Shown: positions 33,115 to 39,403 of the stretch, in pieces
Layout: every line of letters begins with the position of its first letter
Position numbering within the stretch: the stretch's first letter is position 1
From: a virus
Direction: 5' to 3' (one strand)
DNA length: 39,403 nucleotides
Virus record (IMG/VR): IMGVR_UViG_3300009320_001008
Coordinates: 1 to 39,403 of that record
The notes under the pieces: generated by a model
Seen by the model: the letters and a program-made list of their open reading frames with translations, nothing else
Databases searched by the model: none
Told to the model about the DNA's origin: nothing
Made by a program: the position numbers and the translations under genes

Positions 33115-33911
33115 TATGTAGTTCTGATGTCTTCTGTGTGTCTCCATGGATGATTATTTAAAACTGAAGGATGCTCTCCGTCATATTTTTTTAATGTAAA
33201 CATTGTTCCCAGATGTGACTTTTGTTTAATATTTTCTTCTAATTTTATATTTTCCCAATTGGTGTCGAACCACTCAAGCATCCCCGGATGAAAGTTCGAA
33301 GTTTGCATTCTAATTCTCATCCTATCTGTTGGTTTAAGCCAGGTATAGTGAAACAAGCTATCACTTGTATTCACTAACTTATTCTTTCCTTGGCCGGTCG
33401 GTTTGTGTGTTGGAATAAACTTAAAACTGTTATTGACTTTAAACAGTATATCTTTTTTCCAAACAGCGTTATTACCGAATACTAATCGGTATTTAAAGCT
33501 GAATCCATACAAGTGTCCCTGGCCTAATAGATGATCTATGTGACCAACTTTTGTAATTTCGTTTATTGTATTTAAGAAGTTATCAGAATAAAATTCATCC
33601 ACATCCAAAGGAATAAAATAATCGCCGGGGTTACATTCCCTTAGAGCTCTATTAAAATTTTCACATTGATTTTTTCTGTATTCGGCGCTAACTCTTGAAC
33701 TTGGAATTACTGTTATAACCTGGGGATACTCTCTTTGTTTTTTTGTTATCATATCAAGAGTTCCATCGTTACTTCTTTCCGGTATATCCGTAAATGATGT
33801 AAATTGGGATCCTTCAGAGATAATTATTCTATCACATATTTTCATTGCTTGCTCAATAGCAAACTCAATCCAGTTAACTTCATTAAACGCCATAATAAAT
33901 CCTAAATTCAT
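33114..33911 (-). CDS. GT2-like glycosyltransferase (265 aa)
   Basis: MNLGFIMAFNEVNWIEFAIE is the GT-A start. IIISEGSQ and DYFIPLDVDEFYSDN give the nucleotide and metal motifs (DVDEF as DxD). GEHPSVLNNHPWR near the end is shared with the enzyme at 29503. It ends overlapping the next start (TAATG) and begins three bases after the methyltransferase stop. Confidence 0.7.
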   Translation of the reverse strand: MNLGFIMAFNEVNWIEFAIEQAMKICDRIIISEGSQFTSFTDIPERSNDGTLDMITKKQREYPQVITVIPSSRVSAEYRKNQCENFNRALRECNPGDYFIPLDVDEFYSDNFLNTINEITKVGHIDHLLGQGHLYGFSFKYRLVFGNNAVWKKDILFKVNNSFKFIPTHKPTGQGKNKLVNTSDSLFHYTWLKPTDRMRIRMQTSNFHPGMLEWFDTNWENIKLEENIKQKSHLGTMFTLKKYDGEHPSVLNNHPWRHTEDIRTT

Positions 33912-33913
33912 GT

Positions 33914-34459
33914 TTAGTTTCCTTTTTTAATCCACCAAGTACTATCATCACCAGTGGTTACATCTTCCTTCGTAAATACCTCATTAACTGCTCTGCATGT
34001 ATTGGTTAGGTGATTAATATCATTTGGGTTATAATCATGTCCAGCCAGTATTCCCCCGTTTTTTACTTTATCATAATAAGAAATTATATCGGCTTTAACA
34101 TAGTTGTACAAATGGTTTCCGTCTATAAATACAAAATCTAGTGAATTATTCTTTATTACATTCACAGCTTCTGCCGATAGTGTTCTTAGCAGCACACATC
34201 TATCTATGAATTTGGCAAGCTTTGCTTTTGTACTTTTAAATTGTTCATCAAATTCGTTCTGCGTTGAAAAACCGTGTTGAACTACACCGGACTCGTATTG
34301 TTTTTGATACATTATGAACGGGTCTACAGCATACAATACAAGAGCAGGGTTATGTGTTAGCATATATTCAGTAAATACACCATTACACACTCCTATTTCA
34401 GCCCCTACTGGGTTCTTTACACCTTTTATTAAAGATGTAATAATTTCAAATCTTTTCAT
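33914..34459 (-). CDS. SAM-dependent methyltransferase, Methyltransf_24-like (181 aa)
   Basis: VGAEIGVCNGVFTEYML is motif I of a class I methyltransferase. DFVFIDGNHLYNYVKADI is the typical acidic motif of the Methyltransf_24 group, and GGILAGHDYN follows. Members methylate sugars or small molecules. The start overlaps the upstream methyltransferase gene by 14 bases. Confidence 0.75.
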   Translation of the reverse strand: MKRFEIITSLIKGVKNPVGAEIGVCNGVFTEYMLTHNPALVLYAVDPFIMYQKQYESGVVQHGFSTQNEFDEQFKSTKAKLAKFIDRCVLLRTLSAEAVNVIKNNSLDFVFIDGNHLYNYVKADIISYYDKVKNGGILAGHDYNPNDINHLTNTCRAVNEVFTKEDVTTGDDSTWWIKKGN

Positions 34460-35060
34460 TTTTAAATATGGCTAGTAATTGAAGGTTCCCTTCGCCAAAT
34501 CTTTCGGTAACAATGGGCGCAGGCATGTTTAGTTCTTTTGCTAATTCATTAAATGTCTCTGGCAAGTAATGGTTTATATGGAGTCTGTTACTTTTACAAT
34601 GATCCCATGGTACACTTATGATTAGTAATCCTTCATTAGCAGTTAAGTTATATAACTGCTTTAAAACACTTTTGTGTTTTTCCATATGTTCTAATACCTG
34701 TAGGCAGAAGACTATATCAAATTTTTTATTCAGATAAATAGTCTCTACTTCATTTATGTCACCTATGGTATAACTAAATTCCGGAACATTTTGCTTACAT
34801 TGTCTTATGCCTTCATCACTAAAGTCTAGTGCCTCGACATTTTTATAACCGAATTTTTTAAGGTAAACTTCCAATGGACCCGGGCCGCAACCAACATCCA
34901 ACACATCTACTTCTGGATTGGTTTTGCCAAATTTTTTGATATATTCAAAATATTTTTGGAACCTTTGTGTATCTTTAGAATAACCATCGCCACGGCGAAA
35001 GGCTTCTTGGATTTCAAAGTAACCTTCACGTTCTAACCTTGATAGTTTGGATAAATCCAT
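34446..35060 (-). CDS. SAM-dependent methyltransferase, class I (204 aa)
   Basis: VDVLDVGCGPGPLEVYL is motif I, ALDFSDEGI motif II, and FDIVFCLQVLEHMEKH motif IV/post. GLLIISVPWDH follows as in Methyltransf_11/23. The closing HYLPETFNELAKEL is common in sugar-cluster methyltransferases. Overlaps neighbours at both ends by 1-14 bases. Confidence 0.8.
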   Translation of the reverse strand: MDLSKLSRLEREGYFEIQEAFRRGDGYSKDTQRFQKYFEYIKKFGKTNPEVDVLDVGCGPGPLEVYLKKFGYKNVEALDFSDEGIRQCKQNVPEFSYTIGDINEVETIYLNKKFDIVFCLQVLEHMEKHKSVLKQLYNLTANEGLLIISVPWDHCKSNRLHINHYLPETFNELAKELNMPAPIVTERFGEGNLQLLAIFKNEKI

Positions 35061-35818
35061 TACTTTATCATTACTCCATTTTCTCTTATACTTTTTAATA
35101 GCTGTTTATGATTAAAGGGCCATACCTTTCTATCTACTCTTCCATAGTTTACTATATCCATAGGAACACCCATAGCGTCACATGCATGTACCATAACAGA
35201 TGAAGACAAAACTTTATGTGTAGCTTCTCTTAGTAAAACAAATGTTGCATTTATATCATCTTTCCATCTATAGTAATTACCGCTGTAGCCAGTATCTACT
35301 ATTGGCAGTTTTGGCAAGTTAACATTTATCCAATCTGTCGGATTCCAGTCATGGTAGGTATGTTCTTCAATTAATGTATGTACAAAAGTATACCCATTTG
35401 GGTATGTTTTTTGTATATATTCCAGAACTTCTTTTTCTACAGATTTTGGTATAAATACCTCGAGGGTTTTATCTGTTATATCGAGACCTAATTCTTTAGA
35501 AGTAAAATCTATTTTGTTAATACCACCTATGTTTAGGTGATTTGCATAACCAGCCCAGTCATACTCTGGTTTTATTTTATTAAACAATTGCATATCGACT
35601 TCTAATTGTTTATTAAACCCCAGCGGTGACTTCCACGTATTTGGTATGTCTATGTAGCTATCGGTATAAGGACAAGCATCTAATAGATGGGACGTATTAT
35701 TCTGCGCCATACCCATTATATCAGTAACATACCCCATATGATATAATTTTCTTAAATGAGGAGTTAACTGCAATATATCCCCCAGACCGTGGTGGTATTT
35801 GATAAGTGCTTTTTTCAT
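35060..35818 (-). CDS. GT9-like glycosyltransferase (252 aa)
   Basis: KYHHGLGDILQLTPHLRKL is the heptosyltransferase (GT9) start, where GDxxxxxP binds the acceptor side. YNGYTFVHT-type and VLSSSVMVHACDAMGVP are the donor-site segments. At 252 residues it is shorter than typical GT9 enzymes (~320), so the linker or one subdomain is reduced. Confidence 0.65.
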   Translation of the reverse strand: MKKALIKYHHGLGDILQLTPHLRKLYHMGYVTDIMGMAQNNTSHLLDACPYTDSYIDIPNTWKSPLGFNKQLEVDMQLFNKIKPEYDWAGYANHLNIGGINKIDFTSKELGLDITDKTLEVFIPKSVEKEVLEYIQKTYPNGYTFVHTLIEEHTYHDWNPTDWINVNLPKLPIVDTGYSGNYYRWKDDINATFVLLREATHKVLSSSVMVHACDAMGVPMDIVNYGRVDRKVWPFNHKQLLKSIRENGVMIK

Positions 35819-35820
35819 AA

Positions 35821-36525
35821 TTATTTCCTATAAAGATATACAGCAGCAGTAACGTTACATCGTGGATCTACATCTTTTGGATCCACAAATATTTCTTTAA
35901 ATCCAATATCTTTTAAGTGTATAGACAAACATTCTTCAGTGAACTCAAATAAATGGGCTCCTTCGTAGAAGTTTATTAGCTCGTTAGGAGACTTATGATT
36001 GGGAACTTTAATATAAATTAATCCGCCTTCCTTTAATACCCTATAACATACGTCTAACGTAGTTTTTGGATTACTGGTATGCTCCAACGTATTCCACAAA
36101 ACAACAGCATCGAAGTAAGAGTCAGGTATTTCCAATTCTTCAAGAAATCCGTAAGCTATGTTGATACCATACTCTTTTTTTGCCCAAGCGATGCTTGCCA
36201 TGCTTATTTCATTTCCGTGCGCAACTCCACCTGCGTCTTCTACGGCTTTCATAAAAAACCCGGAAGCTGCTCCAACGTCATATACTTTATCTATAGACCC
36301 GTGTTGTTTTAATGTAGCTACTTGCAAATCCTTAGCTTCACCTAATCTTTGGGTTCTTTTACTGAGATTATGACATGCGCCCAATAGGAAATTTCTATTA
36401 AATTCTTTAATTTGTTCTGGAGACATTTGAGTATTATTTATATACAACCCACAGATACTACACCTGGAATTTTTTGTATTCAAATATTGTGTTACTTTAC
36501 TATTTTTACAGAAAGGACAATCCAT
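35821..36525 (-). CDS. Methyltransferase with N-terminal zinc ribbon (234 aa)
   Basis: The first ~30 residues form a ribbon (CPFCKNSK...RCSICGLYI). KVYDVGAASGFFMKAV is motif I, FDAVVLWNTLEHTSNP motif IV, and GGLIYIKVPNHKSP motif VI. This layout is that of the ribbon-plus-Methyltransf_23 proteins that C-methylate nucleotide sugars or glycans. It fits a cluster building a modified sugar. Confidence 0.75.
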   Translation of the reverse strand: MDCPFCKNSKVTQYLNTKNSRCSICGLYINNTQMSPEQIKEFNRNFLLGACHNLSKRTQRLGEAKDLQVATLKQHGSIDKVYDVGAASGFFMKAVEDAGGVAHGNEISMASIAWAKKEYGINIAYGFLEELEIPDSYFDAVVLWNTLEHTSNPKTTLDVCYRVLKEGGLIYIKVPNHKSPNELINFYEGAHLFEFTEECLSIHLKDIGFKEIFVDPKDVDPRCNVTAAVYLYRK

Positions 36526-36527
36526 GT

Positions 36528-37379
36528 TTACTTAGTCACCTCTTTTAATATGCTTTTAACAAAGTTAATATCATTATATTTTTTGACAGTTTCCATTCCA
36601 TTTTTTGCTATAGCTTCACGTTCAAGTTCATTTGTAAGATAGTATTGAATTTTGTATTTAAGAACATCTACGTTATCAAAAGTAACTAAATCGATTCCTA
36701 ATTCAAACTCGTCTTCAATTTTCTCCCATGGCATAGTTAGTAAAAATCCTCCGGCTGCCATAATTTTATATGTTCTATCTGATGTACCGTCACCTTCTGT
36801 TAATCCGAGATTTATTTTAGTTTCTGAAACAAGTTTCGCATGTTCGTAGTTGAACACATTATTAAATACCGGAACATTTGCCGCATCCAGATATGGTTTT
36901 CTATAAGAACGAGCTTCTCCTATAAAACAAATATCTCTTGTACGTGGAACATTAAAAGGTTTATGTACAAGTGAATCAAAGCCCTCGTGTATCCTAAAAG
37001 AATTGCTATTATATTTTTTTGATTCGTTGTATCCATCCCACCTTGCGCTAAATACGTAGTTGCTAGCTTTCATTTTTTCTATTAGTTCTGTATCAATATT
37101 TCCGGCAGGATCCATATACCATAATACCGTTTTACCTATTTTGCCGCATTCAATAACTACTCTAACATTCATTTTGTTACATTTGGAAAATAAGATCATA
37201 TCAGGTTTATTTTCTCGACAAACATGTATTAAATCATCATCTCTTCCGTTGATTCCGAGTCTTGCAGCTATTGCTCGATACTCATACCTAATGACTTCAT
37301 GTCCTAGCATTTCGAAGCTTTTTGCTTGCCACGCGTTAGTTGACTTTGGGTCAAATACGGCAATAAATAGTATTTTCAT
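36528..37379 (-). CDS. CgeB-like GT-B glycosyltransferase (283 aa)
   Basis: ILFIAVFDPKSTNAWQAKSFEMLG is the typical N-terminus. VLWYMDPAGNID and RDICFIGEARSYRKPYLDA mark the domain link, and the donor region is NLGLTEGDGTSDRTYKIMAAGGFLLT. The acidic/Gly-rich segment replaces EX7E as in CgeB/DUF3880 proteins. Two bases separate it from each neighbour. Confidence 0.7.
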   Translation of the reverse strand: MKILFIAVFDPKSTNAWQAKSFEMLGHEVIRYEYRAIAARLGINGRDDDLIHVCRENKPDMILFSKCNKMNVRVVIECGKIGKTVLWYMDPAGNIDTELIEKMKASNYVFSARWDGYNESKKYNSNSFRIHEGFDSLVHKPFNVPRTRDICFIGEARSYRKPYLDAANVPVFNNVFNYEHAKLVSETKINLGLTEGDGTSDRTYKIMAAGGFLLTMPWEKIEDEFELGIDLVTFDNVDVLKYKIQYYLTNELEREAIAKNGMETVKKYNDINFVKSILKEVTK

Positions 37380-37381
37380 TT

Positions 37382-38251
37382 TTATCTCTGTATCTTTAAT
37401 ATTTTTTTAACTTCATTAATTATTATATGGTGGCCGATATCACGGCATTTCCAATTTTTACAAGTACGTATCCATGCCTTTGATGGCTGGCATGGTTTGC
37501 ATGGTAGATCTGTTCTAGTTATTACAGAGGCAAACTTATGAAAACGCTTGTCATAGTTTTTCTTTATAGAAGTAGCTGTAAATATGACAATGTTTGGGGT
37601 TTCTAATGCATTAGCCGCATGATACATTCCACTATCGTTGGCTATGACTAATTTAGCATTTTTGATTAACCCAAAAGTGTTTAATAACCCAATATTAGTT
37701 TTATTGGTAGTCCCTGGTACATACTCATTGGCTGCTCCTACAGAACAAACAGTGAGCCCAAGTTTTTTTAAACTAGAGACTACCTTTGAATAATAAATAT
37801 ATGATTTTACACTCCAATCTAAGTCAGACTTATAGTTAAATCCATTACTTATAACAATATCATACTTTTCTTGTGTAGGTGTGTACATGCAGTTACCATG
37901 CCAAAATAAGTTTTTTATTCCTAAATCATCGGCCATTTTCATGTATACACTTACTTCCGACTCGTTCATTGTTAATTGTCGAACTTTGTTAAGTAATGGT
38001 AAATTTAATGTTTTCGCTAAACTTTGTCCCCATTTAGTAGCCATTACTCCACTATAATTGTTAATATCTTTTGGCCTTTCTCCACCAGTGAACCATTTGT
38101 TAACATATGGGATTATTTTTGGTAACGGAAATGATCCATGTGCAAACCAAAAGTCTAAGGTTACTCCATGTTCTTTTATAGTTCTGACACATGGGATACA
38201 TTCTATAACGTTCCCTAATCCTTCGCCTGTTATAAAAAGTAATTTTTTCAT
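37382..38251 (-). CDS. GT9-family glycosyltransferase (heptosyltransferase-like, 289 aa)
   Basis: FITGEGLGNVIECIPCVRTI is the GT9 N-terminus. KLVIANDSGMYHAANALETPNIVIFTATS is the donor-binding segment. The terminal CKPCQ...WIRTCKNWKCRDIG Cys pattern is shared with many GT9 proteins of polysaccharide loci. It overlaps the upstream gene by four bases. Confidence 0.8.
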   Translation of the reverse strand: MKKLLFITGEGLGNVIECIPCVRTIKEHGVTLDFWFAHGSFPLPKIIPYVNKWFTGGERPKDINNYSGVMATKWGQSLAKTLNLPLLNKVRQLTMNESEVSVYMKMADDLGIKNLFWHGNCMYTPTQEKYDIVISNGFNYKSDLDWSVKSYIYYSKVVSSLKKLGLTVCSVGAANEYVPGTTNKTNIGLLNTFGLIKNAKLVIANDSGMYHAANALETPNIVIFTATSIKKNYDKRFHKFASVITRTDLPCKPCQPSKAWIRTCKNWKCRDIGHHIIINEVKKILKIQR

Positions 38252-39147
38252 TTTGGTTTAATCCAAAATTTTAAAGTGCCATCCCATTCATTTAATTTCC
38301 CAGACAATCTTTGGTAGTCACCATATTTGGCACTATTTGGTATCCTACTTGTGTCTTTTGAGGATATTATATTTTTTATATTACGTAATCTTTCTTCAAA
38401 GTTGTTGCCATTCACTTTACCTGGTCTATTTTTGCCATAGAATCCTATATGCACTGCCCTACTAATATAAGGTAATAGTATTTCCCCATCCCCTTCTATT
38501 TTTGCAACATCTATTAATCTATTTATAAGACCAGCTTGTTCATTATGACAACTAGAGAAATCTCTATATTTATAACCTTTCACAAAATATTTTTCATTTT
38601 GCTTATCAAGATTTTTTATATAAGATATTCTACTACCATCGTCTTTATAGTAAGCATCATTCACATGTTGTAATATATATTTATCAAAGAATGGCTTCAT
38701 AATAATCGGACCTAATGCTGAATAACGATTCCCTCTGGCTACTTTGTTAATATCTCCACTATTTGTAAAACTAAAAGATGATACTATTGTAAACTTTTTT
38801 TTATCGCATAACTCTAATGCGGTATCCATATATTGAAAGTATGTTTTATGTACAATAATATCATCTTCTATGTAGAATATGTAATCGTCAGATTTCGAAA
38901 AAGCTGTTTTCATACCTTCTAGTATATTTTTAGTTAATCCGTATTGAGTATCTCTTATTATTATTTCTTTTTTATAAGGGTAAGCTTTTGCTAATTCTAT
39001 AACTTTAGCGTTATCACCAGCATCAATTACAAATATCGTTAGTAAATCACTTAAAGGCTCACAATATTTTCTAGCTGCAATCTCCGTTTCAATAGAAATA
39101 TGTAGCATCTCTGGGCGATTACAAGCAGGTCTTAATATTACATTCAT
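38248..39147 (-). CDS. GT-A glycosyltransferase-like protein (299 aa)
   Basis: VILRPACNRPEMLHISIE opens a GT-A domain. IFVIDAGDNAKVIEL and YIFYIEDDIIVHKTYF give the nucleotide and DxD-type (EDD) motifs. The position of EDD ~30-35 residues after a GLTKNILEGM helix suits GT2-like and GNT-I-like enzymes. It overlaps the RNA ligase end by 29 bases and is the first glycan gene of the cluster in transcription order. Confidence 0.7.
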   Translation of the reverse strand: MNVILRPACNRPEMLHISIETEIAARKYCEPLSDLLTIFVIDAGDNAKVIELAKAYPYKKEIIIRDTQYGLTKNILEGMKTAFSKSDDYIFYIEDDIIVHKTYFQYMDTALELCDKKKFTIVSSFSFTNSGDINKVARGNRYSALGPIIMKPFFDKYILQHVNDAYYKDDGSRISYIKNLDKQNEKYFVKGYKYRDFSSCHNEQAGLINRLIDVAKIEGDGEILLPYISRAVHIGFYGKNRPGKVNGNNFEERLRNIKNIISSKDTSRIPNSAKYGDYQRLSGKLNEWDGTLKFWIKPK

Positions 39148-39403
39148 TTTCTTTCTTTGGTTTAATTAACTTCCAAACAATCTCGGAGTAATCACGGTTA
39201 TCCAACATAGCAAACAATATTCCTGGATATTTCTTTTTATTAAAATATTCTGCTATGTCTTTTCGTTCTTTAAATAAACACGGCCTTTTCTTAATTACTT
39301 GGAAATCTATTTTGCATTTATTTACAATATTCCTGTATTTCTTTTTAAATTCAAGGCTGGTAGTTTTTAGCCAATCCATGAATTCATCTGGAATGTCTAA
39401 CTC
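39119..39403 (-). CDS. Probable RNA ligase, C-terminal part (5' end outside window)
   Basis: The frame is open to the window edge, so this is a C-terminal fragment of ~94 residues. LDIPDEFMDWLKTTSLEFKK, then KERKDIAEYFNKKKYPGILF, then AMLDNRDYSEIVWKLIKP matches the closing region of T4 Rnl1-like RNA ligases from large phages. The catalytic Lys lies outside the window, so the assignment rests on this tail only. Such ligases repair host tRNA cleaved by defence nucleases. Confidence 0.55.
   Translation of the reverse strand, partial: ELDIPDEFMDWLKTTSLEFKKKYRNIVNKCKIDFQVIKKRPCLFKERKDIAEYFNKKKYPGILFAMLDNRDYSEIVWKLIKPKKENECNIKTCL

Noticed and set aside
1-39403. tRNA genes and CRISPR arrays
   Set aside because: No cloverleaf with a proper T-arm and no regularly spaced direct repeats were found by eye; a dedicated scan was not possible.

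Overview
The window looks like part of a large, AT-rich tailed-phage (Caudoviricetes) genome, probably of the jumbo or huge kind. The evidence is a portal protein, a tail-fibre C-terminus, an amidase endolysin with a small membrane protein behind it, an actin-like protein, a ClpP-like protease, a phage-encoded multisubunit-type RNA polymerase, an RNA ligase end, and dense overlapping genes. TAA, TAG and TGA are all used as stops, so the standard bacterial code applies. The host cannot be named from the sequence.

Layout. (1) 1-7946, plus strand: virion and lysis genes (fibre end, coiled-coil and membrane proteins, amidase, actin-like protein, portal), interrupted by a broken NUMOD4/HNH homing endonuclease. 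(2) 8012-14313, minus strand: a GT4 glycosyltransferase split by an intein in its EX7E motif, then an accessory module. Read in its own direction the module is: two small proteins, a retron msr-msd RNA, a retron reverse transcriptase interrupted by a 300-nt group I intron exactly at the YADD catalytic motif, a 44-residue membrane protein, a 63-residue protein, a GP88-like cysteine-rich protein, and a ~0.68-kb GC-rich structured element ending in an intrinsic terminator. (3) 14407-23637, plus strand: a 2710-residue fused beta/beta-prime RNA polymerase carrying two inteins, then a DUF5662-like gene and an unknown gene. (4) 23699-39403, minus strand: small proteins, ClpP-like protease, cold-shock protein, zinc-ribbon proteins, a PL14 polysaccharide lyase, and an 11-kb glycan cluster of glycosyltransferases, methyltransferases and a radical SAM enzyme. 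The window closes with the end of a probable RNA ligase.

The most notable system is the retron module. Its noncoding RNA has a 20-bp a1/a2 inverted repeat with a TTAGC sequence at the expected branch point. Its RT has the retron NAxxH, LPQG and VTG motifs, but an uninterrupted active site appears only if a td-like group I intron is removed (T|AT restores the Tyr of YADD). Downstream, the GC-rich element opens with a hairpin nearly identical to the first hairpin of the retron RNA, with a compensatory base-pair change. It also holds about 31 six-base palindromes of 25 kinds in ~640 bp, about three times chance. Whether it is an ornate multimeric RNA, a second RT substrate, a restriction decoy or something else cannot be settled from sequence alone.

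Mobile elements have repeatedly entered catalytic sites here: the intron at YADD, one intein in EX7E, and two inteins in conserved RNA polymerase beta motifs. Gene calls for portal, amidase, RNA polymerase, inteins, RT, ClpP, cold-shock and PL14 are firm. Roles of the many small proteins are unknown.
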